Shown: piece after piece, positions 12,119-24,630 of the stretch
Layout of the letters: the number at the start of each line of letters is the position of its first letter
How positions within the stretch are numbered: position 1 is the first letter of the stretch
NCBI GenBank assembly: GCA_002224055.1
Contig: AZLU01000081.1
Location: forward strand, 1-57,496
Origin: Pezizomycotina sp. ARF18
Lineage: Eukaryota > Ascomycota
DNA length: 57,496 nt
Direction of reading: 5' to 3'
The notes under the pieces: model-generated
Seen by the model: only the letters and a program-made list of their open reading frames with translations
Told to the model about the DNA's origin: nothing
Database searches by the model: none
Position numbers and translations under genes: made by a program

Positions 12119-13984
12119 ATCAAGCTGAATCCTCTTGCCCTCACGCTTTTAATACGTGATATGCACACTAACGATTGACATTTTGGCTAGTTCAACTGAT
12201 GTTCACGATCAACGCAGCACTGTGCATGTCCAGAGCCTCAAGCGGTACAATGTTCAGAAATGGCATTTTTGATTTGCTCAGGCAATGACGCATCAATCTT
12301 ATAGGAAAGTCTATCGGCGTTGTATCAACGAGATTTCTCTAGCTACACAAATATTTAGAGATCCCTTCTAGCTTGAAACCATCTTGAAGTCGATCAATCA
12401 ACATCAAAAAGAAACTTTTAAATACTTATACGTTGTTAGAACAAGTCCCGTATTTTTGGCTCCCTTTTTCTTTTTTTTTTGGAAGCAAAGGGCAGCAGAG
12501 AAATCCCTTCTCGGAATAGGATCTTTGTCCTGGCTATGACCTCGCTATGATACCTTCGAATAGCAGCTTACTGCGAGTGGTCCCACTCACAGATCGATAT
12601 AGAGGAGAACGCATTTCGATTAGCGCTACGAAGCAGCGAGTTTTGTGTAGATAGCTAGTCTACTTTTACTGTCGAACTCGCACGTCTCAATCCGGAAAAA
12701 GAAACTTCCCTTTCGGAAGGAGATCAAGATATTTCGAATAAGTTCAAGTTCGGAGAAGGGTGCTATTCGATTATTTACCTTTATCACCTTACTCTCCTTT
12801 GCATCCTCATGCATCACAGAGACGACGGGCCATGGTTAGCATTAGTAGCTATTAGGCTTTCTATATTTTTTTTTTCTCGCTCACTTTTCTTATTCTATCT
12901 TTGCAGCTCGTTTACAGACGAAAGTAGGTTCCTTCTCGGAGAGACACAAAAGGGGTTGGTGTCAATTCTCTTGCCCTTTTTTTTTTTTTTTTTTCCCAAT
13001 AAATCCCCCCCACTTTTTTGCATCTGTTCCTCAAATTAATCCGACTCTCCGGGGTTCAGTTTGGGGAAACTAGTACGAACAGAGGAAAAACAAACGGCGA
13101 TGAGAGAGATAAGGAAAAACGTATTAGCAATCGACTGGCGCACTGAATAAATAGAAAGAAAAACTGTTCCCCACTCGTGTTGTTTCTTATATCTATCTAT
13201 ATAATAGCATCCTTTCGTGTTATCTCTATAACTTCTCTTACTACTACTTTGTATCTACTAATAATAATATTTCTATCACTCCCCCCCCCCCTCTTTTTTT
13301 TTTTTCGCACCTAACCGACAGTTCTTATTTTCTTCAAAGAAAGAATTGCTCTCTCCTTCCGCTTCGTTCTTTAAAGTTTTTCGCTTTCCAATCCCTAGCC
13401 TACTTTATTAAACAACTAGTTTTCTATTTCTTTTCTATATAAATCGATAATTCATTAAGACGTCTATTAAGAAAGCTTTCTCTCAATATCCCTTTCTGTT
13501 CAGAGCTCCGTCTAAACTCAAACACTTGAAGCGCAAGCGTCTCTTCTTTCCTATTTACAACATCCCTAATCCTTGGTATGTATGCGAGGTATCACCCTTC
13601 CCCTGCTATTAATTCAACGGGTTAATTGCCTTGGTTCTATTCTTGTTCTTCTTTTTGGTATATCTGTGTTGTTCCTTCCCTCTGTAGTCTTTTTACTTGC
13701 AGGGAAGCTGTCCCGAAGGACTTCCTGCCCTCAGAGGCAAAATGCTTAGCCTTTTTCAATGCTATCTTTAAAATAATATAATACATTTCAAAGCTACAAA
13801 TACCATAAAAAAATACGCTGACATTTACTAATGAAATGATTTTTTTGCACGATCACAAATAGGCCTCCAATTGTTGAGAATTTAGGAACAAATTCTACCT
13901 CTCGGAAGCGGATCTCGGATATTTCGCTGAAGGTTACAAAAAGGCAAAAGAAAAGGGGACTCGTTAATCCGTCCTGCGAAATCA

Positions 13985-14013
13985 AAAATAATAATAATAA
14001 TAACATAAATAGG

Positions 14014-14050
<37 letters not shown>

Positions 14051-14070
14051 TAACATAATAATAATAAGTA
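13985..14070. repeat. AAT/ATA microsatellite
   Basis: Interrupted ATA trinucleotide repeats. The Tyr- and Ile-only open frames on the opposite strand are repeat artefacts. Confidence 0.9.
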
Positions 14071-14533
14071 AAATAATAATACGAAATTATCCGACAACGG
14101 CGGGGGAAGGAAAAGTCAGACAGTGTCAGACAAGCAGAGGCAGACCCACACATCTAGCAATAAATAAAATAAAAAAGAAGAAAAGGCGAGCGTTTTTTCG
14201 TGTAAAAAGGAAAAACTTGGTCCGAGTTGAAGTTACACATTAATTGCAACCGACACCAATGACAGTATAAAAAGAAGAAAGGAAAGAGTGATAAATTAAT
14301 AGTATAAGAGCAGTTGATATTCTTTTAGAGGAGATATATATTACTTATTATATTATATAGGTAGTATAATAAGAAATATCATTGACGTCTTCCTTTCTTT
14401 CCTTCGTTCCTTTTCACCTTCATCGTTAAATTCTATTTTTTTCTTTCTTTTTCTCCTTGTCGGAATTTATATCGTTGCTACCACAAGAAAGGGAACCAAT
14501 CTTCAACATCAACATCTGCCACAAAAAAAAAAA

Positions 14534-17092
14534 ATGTCGATATTGAGGAAGCTTCGGCCAAAGCCTTTCAAACTGCAGCTCGACCCTGCTCCCGCGTCGT
14601 TTGCACCGAATAACAAATGGAGTAACAAAGGTACTATCGCAATTCTAGGAACGCTTTGGTTTCAACTTGTGCGCCGGTCATCAATAGTTCGAGTGTAATG
14701 GTGCTAAGCAGCTACTTGAAAAATAGATATGGATCCTACGCCGCCTGAGATGCGGAGCTGGACTTGGTATCATATTACAGGTATGAAATCACTGACCACC
14801 ATATTTATGCAATGTCAATTCATGGTGCTAATATTTCACAATGAATATCTTTCTTCTAGCTTACTGGTATGCTATAGTTCTCAATTGAGCTTTACAATCA
14901 GGCTCGTTCTACATTCCCCCCCCAAAAAAAACTTGGGCCCATAATTAAACTGTTCTTTAACGTTTTTTATAGATATCAGACGCCTTCAATATGTAAGTTC
15001 TCGAGTGTTAGCATGATTTACTCGAATTCATACAAGAAACTGACTGGACGACAATAATACAGACCTACATGGCAGCTAGCATCAGCATTCCTCACTGTTG
15101 GCTTGGATTCCCCGCATCAATGGCGTCAGTTTCCTTCTCGACTGAGCTATCTTTTTCTCACGGGACCAACGCCACTAATATTTCAATTCAACATGTAGTG
15201 TCATCGTAATTGGACAAATTATAATATCGGTATATACCAAATTTGGCATCTGAATTATTAATGTGTAGACGTATATACATTCGCTGACTATAATATGCTT
15301 TCCTTCAGATTCCAATGACGTTGAACGGATATATTGGGAGCTTATCTTCACGTCCCATTTCCCGTCGTCAATCGCTCTTCATTTGGTTTCTTCTTCGCCT
15401 ACTTCCGGTCGTATCGAGAGTTGTCCTGGCTTGTTTCTGGTTTGGTGTGCAGACGGCTAGCGGTGGGCAGTGTACGAGGAGATTATAACAGCAATATGGC
15501 CAAGCTTCAGGAGTTTTCCCAACCATATGGCGCCGAGCTCTGGAACGACGAGCAAGGACATGCTCTGCTATTTCCTATACTGGCTGGTCCAGTTTCCCTT
15601 CTGTAAGAACTCACCTTTGGGATTTCTAAAATAGAAAAAAAAACCCTATATACACTTTATGTTAACAAATGGCACGTAGTGTTCCTGCACCCTGTCAAGA
15701 TCAAGTATCTTTTATTGTGAAGGCTATTGCCACGCCGATATGTGGAGTCGCATTGATGTGCTGGGCGCTCTCGAGGACAGGAGGAGGTCCCATTCTGCAT
15801 GATCATGGTACTCTCTCAGGGAGTGCTTTCAGCTGGGCCTTTTGAGCGGGCTCAATTCCGTCCTCGGAAACTGGTGTATGTAAATCCGGTTCTTTTTATT
15901 GGTGAGATTGATCTTTCAGTGACCTAACGCTGTGGGTTTTAGCAACCATGTCCGTCAACATCCCCGATTTCACAAGATATTCAAGGTCAACTAGAGACCA
16001 GCTCGTTCAGCCCATTATTATCCCTATCGCCTTCACCTTCTTCTCGTTTTTGGGTATCGCCGTGACCTCTGCGACGAAGTCATGTACGGGCAGTATCTTT
16101 GGTAAGTTTTCAACTTTCACTCATGGTCGTAGAAATTTGTTGATGAAAATTGTATTTTGCAGGAACCCCCTTGATTTGGTCGCCGCCTGGGAGACTCTCC
16201 AGGGGAACGCGCCGCGCGATTCTTCGTCGGGTTGAGTTTCTTGACCGCTGCCCTCGGGACGAATATCGGTAAGACATACTTAATACACACCTCTATATCT
16301 CGCGCCAAGAGCAAATTGCCGAACGAAGTTGAAATTGATAATCCTTTCCTGAGCAGCTGCGAATTCCATCTCCGCGGGCAATGACTTCAACGCGTTACTA
16401 CCTCGATACATCAACATTCGCCGAGGGTCGATCCTTTGTGCCGTCATAGGAGGATGGCTCCTTGTTCCCTGGCAGATCCTTGCGTCTGCGCCTCGGTTCC
16501 TGAGCTTCGCCGGAGGATATACCAGTATGCGCTACCAACCCTACCTACTTTTTAATTTCGTCTCTTCTCCATATATATCTTTCTCTCCGAGAAGCTAATA
16601 AATCTTTGTCCCAAAAAAAAAAAGTCTTCCTCGGACCGATCGCAGGTATAATGACAGCGGACTTCTTCCTCGTCAAAAAAGGACACATCAATGTCCCCGC
16701 CTTGTACCGTCCGCACTCTATATACCGTTACCACGCAGGTTTCAACTGGCGCGCGTTCGTCGCCGTGCTCGTTGGCATGCTCCCTTGTTTCCCCGGATTC
16801 CTGAACAATATCAACCCGAATATTCAAATCGGTAGCGGCGCGAAAGACATGTTTTCGATAAGCTACATATACGGCTATTTCATGGGGATACTGGTGTACT
16901 GGGGGTGTTCGGCCGTGTGGCCGGATCGGGCGTCGCTGATCGATAGGATGGTGTGGACGACGAAGGGAGCAGTTCGACGGATTCGGGCTTGACGATCCCT
17001 ACGCGGGCGCGGCGATCGTTTCCGATGGCGCGATTGTGGAGAAGGTCGAGGCGAATACATATGCCAAAGAGACGGGACGGCACATAAGATGA
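14534..17092 (+). CDS. NCS1-family nucleobase permease (uracil/allantoin type)
   Basis: A multi-pass plasma-membrane symporter for nucleobases or related compounds. ATG at 14534 gives MSILRKLRPKPFKLQLDP, ASFAPNNKWSNK and, after an intron, MDPTPPEMRSWTWYHIT, the diagnostic NCS1 N-terminus. Then come SDAFNM, TWQLASAFLTVGL, VIVIGQIIIS, FWFGVQTASGGQ, AIWPSF, NHMAPSSGTTSKDM, YWLVQFPF and FLHPVKIKYL. Next are MSVNIPDFTRYSRSTRDQ, NDFNALLPRYINIRRGS, GPIAGIMTADFFLVKKGHIN, and a tail DGFGLDDPYAGAAIVSDGAI with TGA at 17090-17092. At least eight short introns interrupt it, which is many for this family. Several one-base shifts are present. The substrate among uracil, allantoin and related compounds cannot be fixed from sequence reading. 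Confidence 0.92.
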
Positions 17093-18023
17093 ATATGGAT
17101 TGAAGCACTATTTTTCTCCCTCACTTTTCTTTTGGTTTAAATGTTTACAACAAAATCCTCTAATGATTATTAGCATTTTCTCTGGTCTGGTTGGTCTTGA
17201 TGATACTTTGCTCCTCTATATATCTCGGTATGGCACCAGTTGCTGTGTTCTGATATAATAATCAACCTTACTTCATTTTAGCTATTACCATACTAAAAGT
17301 GTGACAACAGCTTGCAGTAATAGATAAATCTGATTTCGAATTATAGAGCGTCTTTATTAGCGTCGTCAAGACGGCCCGGATAGCTATAAAAAATAGAAAT
17401 ACAGGTGGCAATGGGAATTCCAAAAAGAATCAGAAATAACTAGTAGCAAGACATAAGACTTTCGATAGCAAAAAAATCGATAAGATCATAGGAAGAGAGC
17501 CCAGTTTCGTGCACAGACAATATCGTCTCTTTAGGTTCAGATAAAGTACGCAAATAGCAGAGTAGTAAAAGGAGAGCCGTAAGTTGAGAATGAGTGAGAG
17601 AGCGAGGTGAGTGAGTGAGTGAGTGAAGGAGTGAAGTGGAGACAACATCCAAGATAGCACAAAAATATATAGTTATTAGGTTGTAAAAACAAGAACACCA
17701 GTAAGCGAGGCAAGGAAAACAACAGCCTGTTTCGTACTCCAATTGAAAAGAAAAGAAAAGTGAAGACATGAAACAAAACTAGTCTTAAGAAGTACCAACA
17801 AGAAAAAAGAAAAAAAAAAAAAAAAAAAAAAGAGGAGAATAATATTTTATAAGAAAGAAAACCGTATATTCCTGTTTCCCTAGTGCTTGCGCCTTTCCTT
17901 CCCCTTGGTTTTCATAATTTTAATTCGAAGTTTAGCACTTAGTGCATTCTGGGCCTCTGAGCGATTATTATCATCTCGGTATGCCCAGTTCTTGTCGTCA
18001 GTCCTCTGAAGGCGCGCTTTGCT
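17093..18023. other. intergenic between convergent genes
   Basis: Shared 3' region of the permease (+) and the microprotein gene (-). It holds a GAGT-type repeat (about 17606-17625) and poly-A at about 17811-17831. No gene is seen. Confidence 0.5.
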
Positions 18024-18224
18024 TTAATGATTATTGTGAGCTTGTGCGGCCTTGCGAGCGGATAGCTTCTTGTGAAGAAAGATTCCTGCTAAGCCTATCC
18101 TGTTCGTTGAGAATTGACGTCGTTAGCTTACGTCTTATATAATTTGAATTATGGGGAAGAGGTTTCATTTCTACCCGACAACTCCGACGATGCAGAAGAC
18201 AACGATGACACCAGGAGGAAGCAT
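18024..18224 (-). CDS. 41-residue single-pass membrane microprotein
   Basis: Two exons join cleanly: 18175-18224 and 18024-18099, with a 75-bp GT-AG intron (18100-18174) containing a CTAAC-type branch site. The product starts MLPPGVIVVFCIVGVVG, continues IGLAGIFLHKKLSARKAAQA and ends HNNH. That is one hydrophobic segment of about 22 residues followed by a basic tail, so the protein probably has a short lumenal or outer N-terminus. The 126-nt joined frame needs no indel correction, unlike most genes here. Homologues of this architecture occur as hypothetical proteins in fungi (memory, not checked). An upstream exon cannot be excluded. Confidence 0.55.
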
Positions 18225-18960
18225 GTCGACGTGTGATAGATGAGGGTTCTATCGAAAGCTGATAGAGTATTAGTGCCCATTCATGATAAAGGGAAAAGGA
18301 GATCATATCATTTTTATTTTCATTTGAAGTTTTTTTTTTTTTTTTTTTTTTTTCAAATATATATATATATTTATATAGGTGACCATCGAACGGGATAAGC
18401 AAAACCATCGATAAGCATAGATATGGACATAGAAGCTCGAATGGCCTTCGGCGACCACCTGGCCGTTGCTGTCATTTCATGCTGTAAAGTCGTGGCCGTA
18501 CAAACGACAAAGCAAAATGCACGGTTTCATCATCCATGATAACGGTGATTTTTGTTTTGCCTTCCCCGCTTCTTTGGAGTGCGGCTTTCAAGAGCCGGCA
18601 GAAACCCGCCACAAGAAAAGATGCTTGAGAAGCAGAATCGACAAAACCAGGGAACAGTCCAAACCAAGAGCCTTCCTGTGATAAGAACGGGGGAGGGTTT
18701 ACAGTAGGGGAAGCAGGGTCGCTCGACAGATGATGAATGAAACGAAAGGGCGATGGGAGAAGCGGCAATGGCCCACAGCGTAGCCACTAAACGCACTCGG
18801 CGATTGGCAGCTTTCGGCAATGGCGAAACTGCCTCACAGAAATAGAGGAATGAAAAAGAACGGAAGAATTCGGGGCTTACCTTCTTAGGAAGAGACTTGG
18901 GGGTTCAATTAATTAACTGAGAGGGGAGAATTGATCGTGGAGCTTTGAAGGTTTGAAAGT
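18225..18960 (-). other. probable 5' leader of the microprotein gene, with small upstream frames
   Basis: On the minus strand a good donor (AAGAAG followed by GTAAGC, near 18880) and a possible acceptor ending CACAG near 18681 suggest a spliced leader. Short frames MDDETVHFALSFVRPRLYSM (ATG about 18538) and MTATARWSPKAIRAS (ATG about 18469) could act as upstream ORFs. A poly-T tract (18332-18353, plus-strand sense) and a TA repeat lie between. All of this is inference; it may instead be unrelated DNA. Confidence 0.25.
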
Positions 18961-19210
18961 TTTGAGCTTCGGTTGATTGACAGATGAGCACCAAGACAAC
19001 AAGAAGAGGGAAGAGGTAAAAGAGGACAAGAAAAAAAAATGCCGAGAAGGATAGGGAACCTGTAGGGCTATTTATTTAAATTGGAGAGGTTGGCAGCGGT
19101 GGTGAGTGGTAAGTAGTTAAGTGGTAGGTAGTGTGAGTGAATAAAAAAGAGAGTTCGTTTTTTTTTTTTTTTTTTTGTGTTTGGGGAAAGAGTCGGTGAC
19201 TGGCACGGCG

Positions 19211-19241
<31 letters not shown>

Positions 19242-20831
19242 GGGAATCAGTATGTACTAGTTAGGTAAAAGGTAAGTAAAAGGTAATCGTATTTTTTAGG
19301 GCAATCCTGAACACTTTTGCACAGGAGCTATTCCTATTTTTTTTTATTTTTTTATTTTTTTTTTTCGTCGCCGTATAAAAAAGAGGGCAATCACCGCCAA
19401 AATTTAACTCAGAGCAGTCAGTCAGTCAAATGGCCTGTTTTTTTGCTTCTGGGTCAGATCTGCCGAGAAGAGATGGCACGATAATGGACGTATACTACTG
19501 CCCACTTCGGCCGCGGTTCACTGTCCATTTCCTACTTGTTAATTATATATGGAAGGAAACTCATATTTTATTCCTCAATTCGCCGCGGTCGATAAGCCTG
19601 CCGCTTGACGAGCTTCTAGTCTTTCTGTCTTTCCCTTGTCTCATCCGAAAAACCCTTGAATTCCGCCATCGGCTTTTTTTTTTTTTTTTTTTTTTTTTTT
19701 TCAGGAACGAATAACACAGCGGCGGATCTCCCCTTCGTAACTGTGCTTTATCAGTTTTCGTCATACATGGTCAAAGACTATTAAGTTGTCAATTATTGTT
19801 AAGCTAACATCTTTGCTCTTTTACTTCAACGCCCAGATGATGAACAATGTTTTGAGTTTTCGTTATCCGGCTCGTTCCTTCTTGGCCTTCGTCTTTCGTG
19901 TCGCGTGGTCCACCGATTGCCGCACCTAAGCACAAGGCCAAGTTCTCGGCGATATTCACGCGAGGTTGACACTCCAGGTTCGATATTCACTTTTGAAACA
20001 TCAGCCTTATCGATATCGAAACAAAAGTAAACATTATTGATGGAGGATGTTTGATTTTTGAATATATGCATCTGGCAGTCGTGCCGCATACATAGTCAAG
20101 CTAGTTGCCGCTCGTAAAATCCCGTTAGAATCTGTGACGTCGTTATCATCCTTTGCTTTTCTCTCCTCGGAAATTAACGCCCAAAAAAATTTCGATAACG
20201 TGGGACAATTCTAAAAGTTCTTCTTTACGAGAAAATTTACTTACCGAAAGAAGAAAAATAAGCATTTTTTTGCTGGTGACAAAATTTCGCTCTGCAGGTT
20301 TTAGCGAGACTCGGCAATTGATAACCAAAAGTCGCAGCGATATAGGAAGGCCTACGAGATACTTAACTTTGAAGTCATATTGGAGACTACTTAAGTAGTT
20401 ATATGAGTGACTTAGAAAATATTTATTTAACGGGGATATTCTGCCTAAATAATAGTTTGAGCTCTGATGCACTTTATTCCCTTTATTGTTACTAAAACTA
20501 TATGCTGCTGGTTTAAAGTAGAGATGGTTTCGCTGGATAGCTATGAGTAAAGAACTTTGGTGTTCTCAATAATTGAGTATCGCCAGTCGCGATAAAAAAA
20601 AAAAAAAATTTACAACAAAAGAATAACAATAAAAAAAAGCTTCGAGCGCTAAATGCATTAAAAACGCCAGAGACTCCAGTTGAAATCGTTTAAAGCATAT
20701 AGGTACTTGCTAGCTTAAAACCACCTAAACAATTCTCAAAAATTCGGCATTAGACCATGTATATCAAACGGAGGATATATAAAAAATATATAAATATCAA
20801 AATCATTAGAAGACAACGCCGGAGAAGCTCC
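18961..20831. other. intergenic, homopolymer-rich
   Basis: Contains poly-T at about 19159-19176, poly-A at 19209-19237 and poly-T at about 19675-19701. The open frames carry no recognisable motif and several are extended by homopolymers. No gene is supported. Confidence 0.5.
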
Positions 20832-22838
20832 TTACGCTGAACTACTGGTCGAAGCAGGCCAACCATCCTGGCAGCAGCTGGAGAAGGAGACCTGTTCGAC
20901 AAGTAATATGCCCATGGGGACGACGAGGAGCCTATCGAGCAGTTTTTTACCCTCCTCGCCGTCGGCCCACTGCGAGCCGGACAGGACGCCCTTACGCCTG
21001 TTCGCACACACGACCTTTTGCGCGCAGTGGAGATACTTGTTCAGCCCTGTCTTGAGAACGATGTGTTTCGGCGATGAGGGTGGTAGAGCCCTCGAATTTA
21101 CGTCCGGGTTTTCGTACAGGAGCGCGTCGGCTCCGTCCAGGCAGTCCTTATACGCTTTCGCCCTGTAAGAGCGTGCGATATCAGGTATTAAGCCGAACTC
21201 AGGCATGCGCAGGCCGTCCCTGTCGTTGAGGTATGGAAATTGGCCGACGAGGTCTGTTCCGTTCGATAGTGTAACGGTATAGTTCCCGTACGTCTGCCGG
21301 AGGATATCCGAGTTGCTCGGCCAGCCGTTCTTCTCGTCTGGCGTGCGCGCGTACGGCAGGTGGTACACAACCTGCTTGATATCAGGCTGTGGCTGGAATT
21401 CCGGGCTCGTGCCGTTAGGCAGGAGAAACGATCGTTTGTTCATTTTGCGTCTCGTCGGATGCAACCCCTAATAATTGGCGTTAGTGTATCTATCGCAAAG
21501 CAGCTTTATCCGGATAAGAACAATCGCAAGACTAATGTAAACTTACAGTCTTTCGTAACGAAATGTGCCCAGGCATTGTTGTTGTGGCGATCGTAGATGG
21601 TAAGCTGGGCTTTACCCAGTCCTTCGCCATTTGGTAGCGGGCATTTAGCGTTACGGAGTAGTCCCACTCTGCCTCTGGACAGGAGTTCTTCCACGTTTGC
21701 TTGCGCATTTGCGAGGGCATGACCGAAGCTACTATAACAGGCGCTAGAATCGGGAAGAAAAAGAACAAAAATGCAGCAATGATGATTGCGGCGCCTACGA
21801 AGAAGCCCGGCTGCTCCTTTGGCGCTGTACGCTGAACTGGTGGCGCGCGCAGCCTCCGCTTGCTCCATAATCTGTCAAGATTACTAAAGAGAAAATCCTG
21901 ATGCCGCTCTATGAACCTTCCCGCGAGCTTAAAAAGCTCCAACGTAATGCAAGAATTGTATACCGCCAAGCATGCGCCGACGAAGTATATCGTCTTCGTG
22001 AACCCGTTCCGCCTCGACGTGCTGTGGGTCAGTATTGAGTCGCGGAACCTGTGCGGGTCCATGTATATCTCGCAGACGTAATATATCCACATGCCGTAGA
22101 GGCCGTTTATTACGCCCGCTAGCAGGAGGTATAAGATCGCCGTAGTTTCGCGGTGGGTTTTAATAAAATCCTCGATATCTGGGAAAAAGCTGTCGAGGAA
22201 ACGCATCCTCCCGGCCCACCGAAAGCCCTTGACGATAAGGTACGGGGCGTTTATTATTGCGTCCCATAGGTCTCGGGCCAGTCGGATTGTCCACACTTTG
22301 GCTGCGAACCTGCCTACTACGACGGCCGTGCCTATTCGGCTCCGTAGCGGTTCAGTGTTTCTCTCCTCTTCCTCCTTTGCGGAGCGCTTCCCCGCACCAA
22401 AAGGTAAGCAAGACATTATTCGTGAATACGACCTCTTCCAGACGACCGTCGCGGACCCATCCGAACCGTCTTTGCCGTCTTCCCCCGAGGATGACCTCCG
22501 GGTGGTATTATGAGTCGGTGGATCCTTCAAACCAATATCGGGATCGGACCCCAGTATCGCATCTGCCCCAAGTTCCTCGATGATATGCCCATTGCGAACC
22601 TTGGAACGGTCGAACGTCTCCTCTTCGTTGATAAACGGCGCAAAGTTGAAATCGGGCAGGACCGGTAACGAGGCGGCGGCGGCTTGTTGCCGCTGCTCTC
22701 TCGTATCGCGTTGGAGGTGTGCGCCGGGTATCGTTGCGGGTGGTTGGTCCGGCGTAAACGTGAACTGCTCATCGCTTTCCGGTCTGCGCAAGGCATTTGG
22801 GTCCACAGCGGCTTGCTGGTTTTACCGATTTTGGCCAT
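20832..22838 (-). CDS. conserved-looking fungal multi-pass membrane protein of unknown function
   Basis: The start MAKIGKTSKPLWT (ATG 22838) shifts into DPNALRRPESDEQFTFTPDQ and a disordered N-terminus of about 170 residues. Then come MRFLDSFFPDIEDFIKTHRE, TM1 (AILYLLLAGVINGLYGMWIY), TM2 (TIYFVGACLAVYNSCITLEL) and TM3 (FFVGAAIIIAAFLFFFFPIL). The region after TM3 has CPEAEWDYSVTLNARYQ, AQLTIYDRHNNNAWAHFVTK, an intron (about 21470-21545), then a soluble domain with potential N-glycosylation sites (NYT, NGT) and a final weakly hydrophobic stretch (RLLVVPMGILLVEQV). The extracytosolic placement of the C-terminal domain is inferred. I do not recognise the family. Shifts occur near 22790 and 21640. 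Confidence 0.75.
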
Positions 22839-22912
22839 CGCTTCTCACTCTTTTCGCCAACTTTCCTTTTCAGAAAAGTTCCCTCCCCCGCTTCCTTTTT
22901 TCTTTTCTTTTC

Positions 22913-22952
<40 letters not shown>

Positions 22953-24367
22953 CTGCTGACAGGTTGAGTCGTTTTCTTTCCCTTTAAATTTCTTCGAAAA
23001 AGAACGGGGGAAAAATGATAGATCTCCTTGTGTCACTTCAAAGTGAAAGAAAGATAGGTTTTCCGCGTGTCGAGAGCCTTGCCTTTTTCCCTTCCTCGCT
23101 TCCCACTAGCCGAAATAATGGGTAATGTTTTCAAAAACAGCTCAACGAATTGACATCGCGACAGTAGGCAAGACCACGGGTATTTAAAGAATAATAAAAG
23201 GAACCGGGAAAGATCTTGCGCAGGATTACCTCAATACTTCTTAATAAAGGCAATTACTGACAAGTAAATCAAACCACAGCCTTCTTTTTTTTCTGTTGCT
23301 TCTTGCGGCACCAAAAGTGATTTGATAAATGTGGAGAGAGGAGGGTCGCGAGGCTTTTCGCGGTTCAAACGTTAGGCTGCCTCCGACACCACGTGTGGGA
23401 TATATGTAGCAGACAAATTATTACTTATTACTTCTTTATTTTTGGTGGGCTAATTTGGTGGGCTAATTTGGTGGTTTGTTAGGCTTGCAAGGGTCGTGGG
23501 AGCTTCCGCTGCTACAACGAACTACCTAATTCGCAGTCGCTTCGACTAAATAAATATAGGGGGGCTCTGCTCTCCCTCTCCTTTAGCTCTGCTCGCCCCA
23601 CATTTTACCTATTGATCAAACACCTAGCAAAGAAAAGTACCCAAAGTATTTGAATTGAAAAATAATAAATATTATTCTCCTTGGCGACTACCACTGTTTT
23701 TCAACCCTGCTTTTGCCTATCTGGATCTGCCCTGTCGCTTTCGTGCTTCCGTTTCGTATTCACACCATTGATTGACCGCTGGCTGCCTGACTGACTGCTT
23801 GCGTGTTTATAAAAAAAAAAAAAAAAAAAAAAGGAGGAACCCCGCCGGCCCATCTTTCAAGTTCTTCCCAAGCAGCCAAAGAGACAGCTATATTCCTTTT
23901 TGGGCTTGACTCATGAAAGCCTAAAATTTTCAGCCCTTCCCCCTTCCTTAGATCCTCCACACAGAAACAATGCTATTATTATAAACAAACATCAGTAGGT
24001 ATCCCATGCAAATGCCATGATACTCATTGAGCATCAGCTACTCGCCAGCATTTGTAACAGATTATTCATGTATCCTTGTCATGAGGCGGGGAGAATATCT
24101 TACCGGAGCAATTGGTACTATAGTGATTAAGACGAGACGTTCTGGAAGCTTGGACCTTTGATTGTATATTGCTTCAGATTCTTCTAGAAATATGCCTTCA
24201 AGGCGGAGAATTTTATACTGTTTCGAACATAAGGGTGATGGACGCTCTCCTCCCCCATAAATATTACTTGATAATAATTCTTTCTCTGTTCTTTGCCTCC
24301 CTATCTTTGTACAATAGTGACCATCGTATTAGTTCTCAGTACATACCTCTGGCGATGTGTTGAAAAG
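22839..24367. other. intergenic with a poly-T/poly-A junction
   Basis: About 13 T residues run directly into 28 A residues at about 22912-22952. A GGTGGGCTAATTT tandem pair lies at about 23449-23474. There is poly-A at about 23811-23831. No gene is supported. Confidence 0.5.
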
Positions 24368-24630
24368 CTACCATCTTCTTTCCCGTGAAGAATAATCACC
24401 ATCGTGACGTTTTTGCTCAAAACGGTCTTTTTTAGGGGTGGTGATTGGCGGAGTGGAGTTTTCTTGTATTTCCTTCGTGGCTGACATGTGAGCGCTTCCA
24501 CGCGGTTGTCGCAGGTTATTTGTGAAAAAAAAAAAAAAAAAAAAAAAAGGTAAACAAGCAATCAGCGAAGAGGAGGCCGCCAATGCAGCTTAGGACGTAG
24601 TTGGGCAGGCACAGCAGCTGCTTCCGTCAT
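24368..24630 (-). CDS. possible small membrane protein (ATP synthase subunit K-like architecture)
   Basis: Low-confidence candidate. ATG at 24630 gives MTEAAAVP; with one base shift this continues PNYVLSCIGGLLFADCL, a membrane-length hydrophobic segment. A poly-T tract (24525-24548 as A on the plus strand) then separates it from a polar stretch with TKEIQENSTPPITTPKKD. A short N-terminal membrane helix followed by a polar TPPI-containing tail resembles fungal F1Fo subunit K (Atp19), but the match is from memory and loose. The splice boundaries across the homopolymer are unclear. Confidence 0.25.

Larger units (their letters stand above)
10415..14533. other. long intergenic region with low-complexity tracts
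   Basis: No supported gene. It contains pyrimidine-rich DNA (10450-10640), an AAAAT repeat inside an inverted-repeat locus (11428-11521), a purine tract (11903-12118), poly-T and poly-C runs (12977-12994, 13281-13290), an imperfect hairpin near 13699-13735 and an ATA/AAT microsatellite. The last kilobase is probably the promoter and leader of the permease gene. Confidence 0.5.

Noticed and set aside
11677-12168. Long Phe-only and Lys-only reading frames
   Set aside because: They are produced by the AAAAAG purine tract, not by coding selection.
13699-13735. Imperfect hairpin around GCAGGGAAGCTGTCC and AGGACTTCCTGC
   Set aside because: The arms mismatch at several positions and no flanking direct repeat is seen, so it was not grouped with the foldback elements.
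19430-19714. 94-residue frame starting MACFFASGSDLPRRDG
   Set aside because: It ends in a poly-T-encoded Phe run and has no recognisable motif or splice support.
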